NCBI RefSeq assembly: GCF_026008495.1
Contig: NZ_BQUN01000018.1
Coordinates: 1 to 34,959, forward strand
Reading direction: 5' to 3'
Length of the DNA: 34,959 nucleotides
Origin: Streptomyces sp. A012304
GTDB taxonomy: Bacteria > Actinomycetota > Actinomycetes > Streptomycetales > Streptomycetaceae
The position numbers and the translations under genes were made by a program. Shown piece after piece: positions 14,974-25,765 of the stretch. The notes under the pieces were generated by a model that was not told the DNA's origin, searched no databases, and saw nothing but the letters and a program-made list of their open reading frames with translations. The number at the start of each line of letters is the position of its first letter. Position 1 is the stretch's first letter.

Positions 14974-17553
14974 GTGCCCGGTGAGAACCTGTCCCGCGAC
15001 GAGGCCCGGGAGCGGGCCGCCCTGCTGTCCGTCGACGGGTACGACGTGTCCCTCGACGTGCGGTCGGCGGTGGGCGAGTGGGCCGGGGAGGGGCCGCGCA
15101 CCTTCCGCTCCGTCACCACGGTCCGCTTCCGCTGCAACGAGCCGGGCGCGTCGAGCTTCGCGGACCTCGTCGCGCCGAGTGTGACCGCCGTCACCCTCAA
15201 CGGGCGGGATCTGGACCCGGGCGAGGTCTTCGACGGCTCCCGGATCCTGCTGGAGGACCTGGCCGCCGAGAACGAGCTGGTCGTCGACGCGCGGTGCGCC
15301 TACTCGCGCACCGGCGAGGGCCTGCACCGCTTCGTCGACCCGCAGGACGGCGAGATCTACCTGTACACGCAGTACGAGCCCGCCGACTCACGCCGGGTCT
15401 TCGCCAACTTCGAGCAGCCCGATCTCAAGGCGCCGTTCCGCTTCGAGGTGCGGGCGCCCGAGGAGTGGGTGGTGTGGAGCAACGGCGCCGGGGAGCGCGC
15501 GGACGGGGTGTGGCGGTTCGCGGAGACGAAGCCGATCTCGACGTACATCACCTGTGTGGTGGCGGGGCCGTACCACTACGTCACCGACTCCTACGAGCGG
15601 GTGTTCGAGGACGGGACGCGGCTGGAGATCCCGCTGGGCGCGCTGTGCCGCAAGGGCCTGGCGCCCCACTTCGACTCCGACGACGTCTTCCTGGTCACCA
15701 AGCAGGGCCTGGACTTCTTCCACGACCACTTCGACTACCCGTACCCCTTCGGGAAGTACGACCAGGCGTTCGTGCCGGAGTACAACCTGGGCGCGATGGA
15801 GAACCCGGGGCTGGTGACGTTCCGGGAGGAGTACATCTTCCGGGGCAAGGTGACGCGGGCGTCGTACGAGGCGCGGGCCAACGTGATCCTGCACGAGATG
15901 GCGCACATGTGGTTCGGCGACCTGGTCACCATGGAGTGGTGGGACGACCTGTGGCTGAAGGAGTCCTTCGCCGACTTCATGGGCTCCTTCTCGCTGGTGG
16001 GCGCGACGCGTTTCACCGACGGCTGGATCACCTTCGCCAACCGCCGCAAGGCCTGGGCCTACCGCGCCGACCAGCTGCCCTCCACGCACCCGATCACCGC
16101 CGACATCCGCGACCTTCAGGACGCCAAGCTCAACTTCGACGGCATCACCTACGCCAAGGGCGCCTCGGTGCTGAAGCAGCTGGTGGCGTACGTCGGCCAG
16201 GACGCGTTCCTGGAAGGCGCGAGGCGCTACTTCAAGCGGCACGCCTACGGCAACACCCGGCTCGGTGACCTGCTGTCGGTGCTGGCGGAGACCAGCGGGC
16301 GGGACATGGGCGCGTGGGCGCGGTCCTGGCTCCAGACGGCCGGGGTGAACGCGCTGACCCCGCAGGTACTGCTGGACGCCTCGGGCCGGATCAGTGAGCT
16401 GGCGGTGCTCCAGGAGGCGCCGGAGGAGCACCCCGAGCTGCGGCCGCACCGGATCGCGATCGGGCTGTACCGCCGGGAGGGGGGCCGGCTGGTGCGGTAC
16501 GCGCGCACCGAGACGGACGTCGGCGGTCCGCGCACGGTCGTGGCGGAGCTGGCGGGCGCCGAGGCACCGGAGCTGGTCCTGGTCAACGACGAGGACCTGA
16601 CGTACTGCAAGATCCGCTTCGACGAGACGTCGCTGCACACCCTGCGCGCGCACCTGGGTGACATCACCGACCCGCTCGCCCGCGCCCTGTGCTGGTCGGC
16701 GCTGTGGAACCTGACCCGGGACGCGCTGCTGCCCGCGCGGGACTTCATCGGGCTGGTGCTGAGGTTCGCGGGGCGCGAGTCGGACATCGGGGTGCTCCAG
16801 ATGCTGCACGCGTGGGCGGAGTCGGCGCTGGTGCACTATGTGGCGCCGCCCCTGCGGAGGACCGGTGAGCGGCTGCTGGCCGAGGGCGCGCTGAAGGAGC
16901 TGCGGGCGTCCGCGCCGGGCAGCGAGCACCAGCTGGCCTGGGCGCGGTTCTTCGCGACGGCCGCGTCCTCCGAGGCCGACTTCGAGCTGCTCCAGGGCCT
17001 GCTGGACGGCACGGCGAAGATCGACGGGCTGGAGGTCGACCAGGAGCTGCGCTGGGCGTTCCTGGAGCCGCTGGCGGCCCACGGCCTCGCGGACGAGGGC
17101 GTCCTCGCGGCGGAACTGGCCCGTGACGACACGGCGTCCGGCAAGCGCCACCAGGTGCGCTGCCTGGCCGCCCGCCCGTCGGCGGCGGTCAAGGCACAGG
17201 CGTGGGCCCAGCTGGTGGAGTCCGACGCCCTGTCCAACGCCCTGGTGGAGGCGACGATCGCGGGCTTCAACCAGCCCTCGCAGCGGGAGCTGCTCGCGCC
17301 GTACGCGGAGAAGTACTTCGCCTCGATCGCGCACATCTGGTCGGAGCGTTCCATCCAGATCGCGATGAGCGTGGTCAAGGGCCTGTACCCCGCCCTCCAG
17401 GACTCCCCGGCGACGCTGGTGGAGACGGACGTCTGGCTGGCGGCCCACGAGTCGGCGCCCCCGGCGCTGCGCCGGCTGGTGCTGGAGGCGTGGGACGACC
17501 TGGCGCGGGGGCTGCGCGGACAGGCGTGTGACGCGAGGGCCGAGGCCGGCTGA
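14974..17553 (+). CDS. pepN: Aminopeptidase N (M1 family), copy 1
   Basis: The 859-residue cytosolic zinc aminopeptidase removes N-terminal residues from peptides. GAMEN substrate motif is at 273-277, and the zinc site HEMAH-x18-E has H307, H311 and E330 (HEMAHMWFGDLVTMEWW). The actinobacterial PepN C-terminal ERAP1-like domain fills about 520-855. Start: GTG with GAGGGA about nine bases upstream; the VPGENLSRDEA start mirrors VPGTNLTREEA of copy 2 at 26444-29011. The Glu that marks exopeptidase specificity (GAMEN) is kept, so it should be active. It is followed by a terminator. Confidence 0.95.
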   Translation: MPGENLSRDEARERAALLSVDGYDVSLDVRSAVGEWAGEGPRTFRSVTTVRFRCNEPGASSFADLVAPSVTAVTLNGRDLDPGEVFDGSRILLEDLAAENELVVDARCAYSRTGEGLHRFVDPQDGEIYLYTQYEPADSRRVFANFEQPDLKAPFRFEVRAPEEWVVWSNGAGERADGVWRFAETKPISTYITCVVAGPYHYVTDSYERVFEDGTRLEIPLGALCRKGLAPHFDSDDVFLVTKQGLDFFHDHFDYPYPFGKYDQAFVPEYNLGAMENPGLVTFREEYIFRGKVTRASYEARANVILHEMAHMWFGDLVTMEWWDDLWLKESFADFMGSFSLVGATRFTDGWITFANRRKAWAYRADQLPSTHPITADIRDLQDAKLNFDGITYAKGASVLKQLVAYVGQDAFLEGARRYFKRHAYGNTRLGDLLSVLAETSGRDMGAWARSWLQTAGVNALTPQVLLDASGRISELAVLQEAPEEHPELRPHRIAIGLYRREGGRLVRYARTETDVGGPRTVVAELAGAEAPELVLVNDEDLTYCKIRFDETSLHTLRAHLGDITDPLARALCWSALWNLTRDALLPARDFIGLVLRFAGRESDIGVLQMLHAWAESALVHYVAPPLRRTGERLLAEGALKELRASAPGSEHQLAWARFFATAASSEADFELLQGLLDGTAKIDGLEVDQELRWAFLEPLAAHGLADEGVLAAELARDDTASGKRHQVRCLAARPSAAVKAQAWAQLVESDALSNALVEATIAGFNQPSQRELLAPYAEKYFASIAHIWSERSIQIAMSVVKGLYPALQDSPATLVETDVWLAAHESAPPALRRLVLEAWDDLARGLRGQACDARAEAG

Positions 17554-17614
17554 CACCTCTGGCCATGAATTCCGCCGTCGGTGACCGTTACGGAATTCAG
17601 TCGATCGCAACCGT

Positions 17615-17649
17615 AACCCCTGGCCCCCACCGGATGGACCAGGGGTTTT
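17615..17649 (+). terminator. Terminator after pepN copy 1
   Basis: A 9-bp perfect stem (17615-17623 with 17639-17647) runs into TTTT. Upstream, GAATTCCG (17567-17574) and CGGAATTC (17591-17598) form a second 8-bp hairpin. The remaining bases to 17761 show no gene. Confidence 0.75.
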
Positions 17650-17761
17650 CGGCGCCTACTCGGCATCCGAACATCCGTCCTTTAGGGCTGGCTTGTCCGG
17701 ATTTGTCGACAGGCGTGTAACAGCGGTTACGGGGCGGATCGGGGGCGGGAATCTCCGGGAC

Positions 17762-18811
17762 ATGAACCACAACACGCCGCTCCCCCCGGCCTCCCCCCGC
17801 CCCGTGTGCCACCTGTCGGACGTGCACCGCCGTGTCATGACGGCGGCCCAGCTGCGCTCGCACGGCGTCTCGCCCGCCGAGACGAGCGAGCAGTGCCGTC
17901 CCGGCGGGCCCTGGCAGCAGATCCTGCCGGGTGTGCACCTGCTGCACCCGGGGCCACCGACCAGCGAGGAGCGGCTGCACGCGGTGCTGCTGTACGCGGC
18001 GCGCGAGGTGTCGACGCCCGGGGTTCCGGTCCAGCCCGGCGCCGGGCGGCCGCACCGGCCGGTGTACACGGAGGCGATGATCACCGGCCTGGCGGCACTG
18101 ACCCTGCACGGTTTCACCTCCTCCCCCGCGCTGCTCTCCCTGGAGCGGATCGACGTCCTGGTCCCCCGGTCGCGCCGGCTGCGCTCCACGGGCTGCGCGC
18201 ACGTCGTGCGCACCTCGGCCCTGCCGGAGCCGGAGCAGGCCACCGGGGTGCCGGTGGCGCCGGTGCCGCGCGCGCTGGCCGACGCGGTGGCCCGGCTGAC
18301 GGACGCGAGGACGGTACGGCGGCTGCTGTCGGAGGCGGTGCGCGGCAGACACTGCGAACCGGCGGCGGTCGTACGGGCGTTGACCGACGCGAAGCTGCTG
18401 AGCCGGCCGCACGTGGTGGACGCGGTGGACTCCCTGCTCGCCGAGGGCCGGGCGATCGCGGAGGACCGCCTGTACACGATGGTCCGCGAGTACGGCCTGC
18501 CCGACCCGGTGTGGAACGTGGACCTGCGCCTGCCGGGCGGTCCCCACCTGGGCGGCCTGGACGCCTACTGGCCGGAGCAGGCGGTGGCGGTCGAGCTGGA
18601 CACCCGCGCCCCGCGCCAGGACGAGGACGCGCTGTGGTCGGAGTACGCCCGCAAGCGTGAGCACCTGGAGCGGCTGGGCATCACGGTCGTGTACCTCACG
18701 CCGAGGAAGCTGCGGGAGGCCATGGAACAGCAGGCGACGGTGGTGCGGACGGCGCTGATGGCGTCGGGCGACCGCGAGCCGGCCGCGCATGTCGTGGTGC
18801 TGCCCCGGTAG
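17762..18811 (+). CDS. Uncharacterised protein, AbiEi-like with possible nuclease-fold C-terminus
   Basis: The 349-residue protein has an N-terminal region (about 15-60: VHRRVMTAAQLRSHGVSPAE, then WQQILPGVHLLHPG) resembling the winged-helix start of AbiEi-like proteins. A middle part is typical of such proteins (ALTLHGFTSSP, VVRTSALPEPEQ). A C-terminal region (about 255-330) has GGLDAYWPEQAVAVELDTRA, where the D and E-x-D spacing resembles DUF559/PD-(D/E)XK endonuclease folds. The usual Lys is not obvious. There is no toxin partner next to it, so it is not a complete toxin-antitoxin locus. Start: ATG at 17762 with only a weak GGGA upstream. Genes of this type are frequent in Streptomyces; function unknown. 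Confidence 0.6.
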   Translation: MNHNTPLPPASPRPVCHLSDVHRRVMTAAQLRSHGVSPAETSEQCRPGGPWQQILPGVHLLHPGPPTSEERLHAVLLYAAREVSTPGVPVQPGAGRPHRPVYTEAMITGLAALTLHGFTSSPALLSLERIDVLVPRSRRLRSTGCAHVVRTSALPEPEQATGVPVAPVPRALADAVARLTDARTVRRLLSEAVRGRHCEPAAVVRALTDAKLLSRPHVVDAVDSLLAEGRAIAEDRLYTMVREYGLPDPVWNVDLRLPGGPHLGGLDAYWPEQAVAVELDTRAPRQDEDALWSEYARKREHLERLGITVVYLTPRKLREAMEQQATVVRTALMASGDREPAAHVVVLPR

Positions 18812-18840
18812 TGACAGACCGGGGCGGCGCCAGGAGGGGA

Positions 18841-18878
18841 GAGGAGGGGCCACGGGTGACACCCGCCGGCCCCTCCTC
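18841..18878. terminator. Bidirectional terminator
   Basis: An 11-bp stem (18841-18851 with 18868-18878) encloses a second CGGGTG/CACCCG stem. It lies between convergent genes and can serve both. Confidence 0.8.
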
Positions 18879-18923
18879 GCGTGCCCGCTTCCGACAGGCC
18901 GGCCGGCGTGCGGCGCCGGGGAC

Positions 18924-19388
18924 TCACGGCTGCCGCGGCACCGACACCCGCCCGCTCACCGGCCGCTCCCGCCACAGCTCCAGCGCGATGTCGATCAGCC
19001 GTACCCGGGTCAGGGCGGGCACCGCGGACAGGTCGTGCCAGGCGGCCAGGTCGGTGGAACCGTCGACCTCGTTGCGCAGCTCACCCCCGACGACCCGGCC
19101 CTCGTAGACGATCCGCAGGCCGTGGTGGTCGACGGGGCCGCGCAGGCCCTCGCGGCGGAAGGTATGACGGGAGGAGTCCAGGCCGAGCAGCCCGGTCACC
19201 TCGATCCGGTAGCCGGTCTCCTCCTCCAGCTCCCGCACGACGGTGTCGTGGGGATCCTCACCGTGCTCCATGCCGCCGCCGGGCAGCACCCACTCCCGGC
19301 CACCGTCGGCGGTGGGCGAGCGGGCCAGCAGGATCCGGTCGTCCTGGACACACACGGCGTAGGCCGCCACCCTCAACTTCTCGCGCAC
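18924..19388 (-). CDS. NUDIX hydrolase
   Basis: The 154-residue protein hydrolyses a nucleoside diphosphate linked to another moiety. The NUDIX box is complete: GGMEHGEDPHDTVVRELEEE then TGY, with the RE-x-EE-x-G core binding the metal, at about 38-60. ARSPTADGGREWVLPGGG precedes it. The start is GTG at 19388 without a clear ribosome site, so it may be initiated near the transcript end; no upstream alternative is convincing. Substrate (oxidised nucleotide, ADP-ribose, NADH or other) cannot be read from sequence. It is divergent from the subtilase gene. Confidence 0.9.
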   Translation of the reverse strand: MREKLRVAAYAVCVQDDRILLARSPTADGGREWVLPGGGMEHGEDPHDTVVRELEEETGYRIEVTGLLGLDSSRHTFRREGLRGPVDHHGLRIVYEGRVVGGELRNEVDGSTDLAAWHDLSAVPALTRVRLIDIALELWRERPVSGRVSVPRQP

Positions 19389-19673
19389 ACAGGGACGTTA
19401 ACCCGTCAGGCCGGAATCGGCAGGGAAAACCGAGGCGCCCTGGTGGGCGTATGGCCCACTGGAGACTCACTTACCGCCCTTACACCCTCATGTCCCTTTT
19501 GTTCATAGCGGGTTTTCCCCATACATGCATATCGATTCGGTCAACCTTCCCCAAACATCTGCCCCTTAGGCAAAGCTGTGCGGTCGTCCGGGATCATATT
19601 CCGGACTCACGCGATCAAGGCAGGAACGGCCCCGGTCGCGTGACGCTCGTTCCTTTACCACCAAGGGATGCCG
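19389..19673 (+). promoter_or_regulatory. Subtilase upstream region with promoter and palindrome
   Basis: No gene is seen in this 285-base stretch, which is AT-rich around 19490-19560. TTGTTC (19499-19504), a 17-base spacer and TACATG (19522-19527) could be a promoter, giving a 5' UTR of about 140 bases. GTCCGGGA-TCATA-TTCCGGAC (19586-19606) is an inverted repeat with 8-base arms (seven paired). It could be an operator or a UTR hairpin. Confidence 0.4.
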
Positions 19674-22600
19674 ATGACCCACACCCCCCAGCGCGAACCG
19701 ATACCGGTGACCAGACGAGCGGCCCGCATAGCCGTGGCCGCCGGCCTGGTGGCCGCGCTGTCCGCGGCCGGGCCGATACCCATGGTCTTCGCGGCCGACG
19801 AGACCCCGGCCGCCGCCGACCCGGGGCTGAAGTCCTCCGCCGACAAGCTCGGCGCCGACGACGCCGACCTCCTGGCCGACGCCAAGGCCGCCGGTGACAA
19901 GAACGTCACCCTGATGGTCGCGACCGCTCCCGGCAAGACCGAGCAGGTCGCCGAGGAGCTCGACGCGGTCAAGGGCGGTTCCGTGGGCCGCTCCTACGAC
20001 AAGCTCGGCTACGTCCGCGCCACCGTCCCGACCGGCCAGGCGGACTCCGTCATCGCCGCCGCCACCAAGCTGTCCTCGGTGCACGCCATCGACCTGCGCC
20101 AGGAGATCGTCCTCGACGACCCGACGCCGGCCGCGGACACCGCGAAGGGCGCACAGGCCGGCGCGACCACGAAGACCTACCCCGCGCCGAACAAGAAGAC
20201 CCCGGCCAAGAACCCGTACAACCCGTCCTTCGAGACGGGCGCCGTGGAATTCGTCGAGGACCACCCGAAGGCGGACGGCCGCGGCATCACCATCGGCGTC
20301 CTCGACTCCGGCGTGGACCTCGCGCACCCCGCGCTGCAGAAGACCACCACCGGCGAGCGCAAGATCGTCGACTGGGTCACCTCGACCGACCCGCTCACCG
20401 ACGGCGACGGCAGCTGGCGCGCGATGGTGAACTCGGTCTCCGGGCCCTCCTTCGCCTACGGCGGCCGCACCTGGACCGCGCCCGCCGGCGCCTACTCCAT
20501 CAACCTCTTCCGCGAGTCGGCCACCGCGGCCGGCGACGCCCAGGGCGACGTCAACCGCGACGGCGACACCACCGACGCCTGGGGCGTGCTCTACGACGCG
20601 GCCGCCGGCACCGTCACCGTCGACGTCAACGCCAACGGCGACTTCACCGACGACAAGCCGATGAAGCCGTACAAGAACGGCTTCCAGATCGGCTACTTCG
20701 GCACCGACAACCCGGCGACCGACGTCGCCGAGCGGCAGCCGTTCGTCGTGGAGATCCGCAAGGACGTCCCGATGGACCCGCTGGGCGGCGACTGGGTCGG
20801 CAAGAAGGCCGACTTCGCCAACATCGGCCTCATCTCCAGCGAGCACGGCACGCACGTCGCCGGCATCACCGCCGCCAACGGCCTGTTCGGCGGCAAGATG
20901 AACGGCGCCGCCCCCGGCGCGAAGATCGTCTCATCCCGCGCCTGCGAGTTCGGCCCCGGCTGCTCCAACGTCGCGCTCACCGAGGGCATGATCGACCTCG
21001 TCGCCAACCGCGGCGTCGACATCGTCAACATGTCGATCGGCGGCCTGCCCGGCCTGAACGACGGCAACAACGCGCGCGCCGAGCTGTACACGCGCCTCAT
21101 CGACACCTACGGCGTGCAGCTCGTGATCTCCGCGGGCAACGAGGGCCCCGGCGCCAACACCATCGGCGACCCCGGCCTGGCCGACAAGGTCATCTCCGTG
21201 GGCGCGGCCATCTCCAAGGAGACCTGGGCCGCCAACTACGGCTCCGAGGTGAAGAAGAAGTACGCGCTGCTGCCCTTCTCCTCGCGCGGCCCGCGTGAGG
21301 ACGGCGGCTTCACGCCGACCCTGGTCGCCCCGGGCGCCGCGGTCAACACCATCCAGACGTGGCTGCCGGGCGCCCCGATCGCCGAGGCCGGCTACAGCCT
21401 GCCGGCCGGCTACGCCATGCTCCAGGGCACCTCGATGTCCTCCCCGCAGGCCGCCGGTGCCTCCGCGCTGCTGCTGAGCGCCGCCAAGCAGAAGGGCATC
21501 GAGCTCACGCCCCTCACCCTGCGCACGGCGCTCACCTCGACCGCCAAGCACATCAAGGGCGTGCAGGCCTACGAGGAGGGCGCGGGCGCGATGGACATCG
21601 TGGCCGCCTGGGACGCCATCAAGGACGGCGCCACCGCCCACGACTACACCGTCAAGGCCCCCGTCGACACCGTGCTCGACTCCGCGCTGAAGACGCCGGG
21701 CTTCGGTACCGGCATCTACGACCGCGAGGGCGGCCTGAAGGCCGGTCAGAAGAAGACGTACGACGTCACGATCACCCGTACGTCCGGCGCCGACAAGGCG
21801 ATCCGCCACGAGCTGAGCCTGGAGAACAACGCGGCCGGCACCTTCAAGATCCTCGGCTCCGACGAGGTGAAGCTGCCGCTGAACAAGCCGGTGACCGTCA
21901 AGGTCCAGGCCGCGCCGAAGTCCGCCGGCATCAAGAGCGTGATCCTGGAGGCCGACGACCCGAAGACCGAGGGCGTCGACAAGCAGATCCTCAACACGGT
22001 CGTCGTCTCGACTCCCGTCGCGCACACCTTCACCGCGAAGAACACCGTGCAGCGCAACAGCTCGCAGCACTACTTCGTGACCGTGCCCGAGGGCGCCAAG
22101 TCGCTGGAGGTCGCGATCGGCGGGCTGAAGGACAAGAGCCAGACCCGGTTCATCTCCATCCACCCGTACGGTGTCGCGCTCGACGACAGCTCCACCATCA
22201 AGTGCTACAACAACTACCTCGGCGGCAACGGCTGCCGGCCCGACGCCCGGTCGTACCTCGACCCGCAGCCCGGCGTCTGGGAGATCGAGGTCGAGTCGCG
22301 CCGCACCTCCCCGCTGCTCGACAACCCCTACAAGCTGGACGTCACCGTGTTCGGCGCGGCCTTCGACCCGGAGACCGTGACCGTGCCCGAGGCGAAGGTC
22401 GGGCAGCCGACCGCCGTCTCCTGGAAGGTGACGAACAACCTCGCCGCCGTCGACGGCAAGCTGGTGGGCAGCCCGCTCGGCTCCGCCAAGACGGCCCGTC
22501 CGACCATCAAGGACCAGGAGACCCAGACCACCACGGTCGAGGTCCCCGCGGGCGCCAAGTCGCTGGACGTCGCCATCGGCAACGTCTCCGACGCCTCCGC

Positions 22601-22982
22601 CGACCTGGACCTGACGGTCTACGACGCCAACGGCGAGCCCGTCGCGCAGTCCGCCGACGGTGACTCGGAGGAGTCGGTCTCCATCCCGTCGCCGGCCGCC
22701 GGCACGTACACCATCGAGGTCGTCGGCTACGCGGTCCCGGCCGGCACCACCGCCTACGACTACCGGGACGTGTTCTTCTCCTCCGCGCTCGGCACCGTCT
22801 CCGTCGACGGCACCACGCCGGTGAAGCTGGCCACGGGCGCCTCGGCGGCGGTCTCCGCGACCGTCACCGCCGCGGCCCCCGCTCCCGAGGGCCGGGCCTT
22901 CTTCGGCCAGGTCGAGCTGGTGAACGCGCGCGGCACCGTCGCGGGCGTCGGCAGCGTGGCCATCGAGAAGGTCACCCCGTAG
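19674..22982 (+). CDS. Secreted S8 subtilisin-family protease (TPPII-like insert)
   Basis: The 1,102-residue exported serine protease has an N-terminal signal (about 10-40: RRAARIAVAAGLVAALSAAG, cut near FAADE), a long propeptide-like part, then a catalytic triad of D211 (VLDSGVD), H391 (EHGTHVAG) and S587 (GTSMSSPQAAG) with oxyanion N489 (SAGNEGPG). The roughly 180-residue D-to-H gap resembles tripeptidyl-peptidase II-type subtilases. It holds two calcium-loop-like motifs (DVNRDGDTTD from 292, DVNANGDFTDD from 317). About 500 residues of beta-rich C-terminal repeats follow; EGAKSLEVAIGG and AGAKSLDVAIGN recur. Start: the second ATG (19674) is preferred because AAGGG then lies six bases upstream. 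The first ATG (19668) is only one base away from it. Confidence 0.9.
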   Translation: MTHTPQREPIPVTRRAARIAVAAGLVAALSAAGPIPMVFAADETPAAADPGLKSSADKLGADDADLLADAKAAGDKNVTLMVATAPGKTEQVAEELDAVKGGSVGRSYDKLGYVRATVPTGQADSVIAAATKLSSVHAIDLRQEIVLDDPTPAADTAKGAQAGATTKTYPAPNKKTPAKNPYNPSFETGAVEFVEDHPKADGRGITIGVLDSGVDLAHPALQKTTTGERKIVDWVTSTDPLTDGDGSWRAMVNSVSGPSFAYGGRTWTAPAGAYSINLFRESATAAGDAQGDVNRDGDTTDAWGVLYDAAAGTVTVDVNANGDFTDDKPMKPYKNGFQIGYFGTDNPATDVAERQPFVVEIRKDVPMDPLGGDWVGKKADFANIGLISSEHGTHVAGITAANGLFGGKMNGAAPGAKIVSSRACEFGPGCSNVALTEGMIDLVANRGVDIVNMSIGGLPGLNDGNNARAELYTRLIDTYGVQLVISAGNEGPGANTIGDPGLADKVISVGAAISKETWAANYGSEVKKKYALLPFSSRGPREDGGFTPTLVAPGAAVNTIQTWLPGAPIAEAGYSLPAGYAMLQGTSMSSPQAAGASALLLSAAKQKGIELTPLTLRTALTSTAKHIKGVQAYEEGAGAMDIVAAWDAIKDGATAHDYTVKAPVDTVLDSALKTPGFGTGIYDREGGLKAGQKKTYDVTITRTSGADKAIRHELSLENNAAGTFKILGSDEVKLPLNKPVTVKVQAAPKSAGIKSVILEADDPKTEGVDKQILNTVVVSTPVAHTFTAKNTVQRNSSQHYFVTVPEGAKSLEVAIGGLKDKSQTRFISIHPYGVALDDSSTIKCYNNYLGGNGCRPDARSYLDPQPGVWEIEVESRRTSPLLDNPYKLDVTVFGAAFDPETVTVPEAKVGQPTAVSWKVTNNLAAVDGKLVGSPLGSAKTARPTIKDQETQTTTVEVPAGAKSLDVAIGNVSDASADLDLTVYDANGEPVAQSADGDSEESVSIPSPAAGTYTIEVVGYAVPAGTTAYDYRDVFFSSALGTVSVDGTTPVKLATGASAAVSATVTAAAPAPEGRAFFGQVELVNARGTVAGVGSVAIEKVTP

Positions 22983-23000
22983 CACCTCGGTGCCCCGGGT

Positions 23001-23033
23001 GGGGCGGGCGTCCGTACGGCGGACGCCCGCCCC
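23001..23033. terminator. Bidirectional terminator
   Basis: A perfect 14-bp GC stem (23001-23014 with 23020-23033) has a TACGG loop, between the convergent subtilase and anti-sigma-like genes. Confidence 0.85.
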
Positions 23034-23037
23034 TTCC

Positions 23038-23889
23038 TCATTGTTCGCAGGCCGTGCCGCCCGCCTCCGGCAGCGCCCGGGCCAGCGCCGCCCGCTCGGC
23101 GGCGATGTCCGCCTCACCGACCGCCCACAGGTCCGGGGTGGCCGAGCCCCGCGGCAGCGCGACCAGGACGTGGTCGCCCTTCGCCACCAGCGGGTCCATG
23201 CCCTCCTCCAGCACGAAGTCGACGTCGGGCCGCGCGGGCCGCTCCGGCTTGTACGAGCGGGTGACGTGCAGGGTGACCCGCTCCTGGCCGGTGCCGGCCA
23301 CCGGATCGACGTCCGTCACCTCGCCCTCGACGACCAGGCGGACGCAGGCGAGATAGCCGGGGTCGGCGAGCGGGCTGGTGGCGTCCGCGCCGCCCCGCGA
23401 CGCCGTCTCGTCGGTGGCCCCGCTCTTGGCGGAGTCAGCGGACACACCGACGCCGGACACGCCCTGCCCCACCTGGACGACCAGCCATCCGGCCCCGGCG
23501 ACCAGCGCGCCGGCGGCGGCGATCCCGACGGTGCGCAGGGCCGCCGGCCGCAGACGGCGCCGGGGCGGCCGTACGGGAACGGGCTCGGCGGCGGGGGGCC
23601 GCGCGGTCAGGGCGTCCGCGACGATCCCGAGCTGTTCCCGCAGCAGGGCGACGTCGGCCGCCGCCGCGCGGTGCCCGGCCAGATAGCCCGCGTCGGCGCG
23701 GGCCTCCTCGGACAGGGGGGCGTCCAGGACCGCGGCCATCAGGGGGTCCATGCCGTCGTATGTGACGTGGCCGTCGGGCGTGGCGGGGCCGTCCTGCGCG
23801 GCGTGGGCGCCGTGGCCGTCCGGCGTGGCGGGGCCGTCGTAGGCGCCGTGGCCGTCGGGGGTCTCGTGTTCGTCGTGTCCGGCGGGCAT
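23038..23889 (-). CDS. Membrane-anchored anti-sigma-like protein
   Basis: The 283-residue protein is encoded one base after the sigma-factor stop (TGACATG), so translation is coupled. It has an N-terminal cytosolic region of about 120 residues, one predicted transmembrane segment (TVGIAAAGALVAGAGWLVVQ, about 119-138) and an extracytoplasmic domain with a beta-rich pattern (GEVTDVDPVAGTGQERVTLH). The first 45 residues contain three Pro-Asp-Gly-His repeats. No zinc HxxxCxxC motif is seen. Topology, position and coupling point to an anti-sigma factor, but the sequence does not match a family I recognise. Start: ATG at 23889; the longer frame beyond is the sigma gene read out of frame. Confidence 0.65.
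   Translation of the reverse strand: MPAGHDEHETPDGHGAYDGPATPDGHGAHAAQDGPATPDGHVTYDGMDPLMAAVLDAPLSEEARADAGYLAGHRAAAADVALLREQLGIVADALTARPPAAEPVPVRPPRRRLRPAALRTVGIAAAGALVAGAGWLVVQVGQGVSGVGVSADSAKSGATDETASRGGADATSPLADPGYLACVRLVVEGEVTDVDPVAGTGQERVTLHVTRSYKPERPARPDVDFVLEEGMDPLVAKGDHVLVALPRGSATPDLWAVGEADIAAERAALARALPEAGGTACEQ
23767..23866 (-). repeat. Coding repeats in the anti-sigma-like gene
   Basis: GTGGCCGTC blocks begin at 23767, 23812 and 23848 (45- and 36-base periods, in frame). They encode variants of TPDGHGAYDGPA, including HGAHAAQDGPA. The His-rich repeats lie in the cytosolic N-terminus, and copy number may vary between strains. Confidence 0.7.
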
Positions 23890-23890
23890 G

Positions 23891-25755
<1,865 letters not shown>

Positions 25756-25765
25756 CCCAGGCCGG

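Noticed and set aside
15388..17610. 740-codon minus-strand frame opposite pepN copy 1
   Set aside because: Shadow of the pepN codon pattern, with no start signal and no recognisable domain.
20931..23117. 728-codon minus-strand frame opposite the subtilase
   Set aside because: Gly/Val/Asp-rich shadow of the protease gene; no ribosome site.
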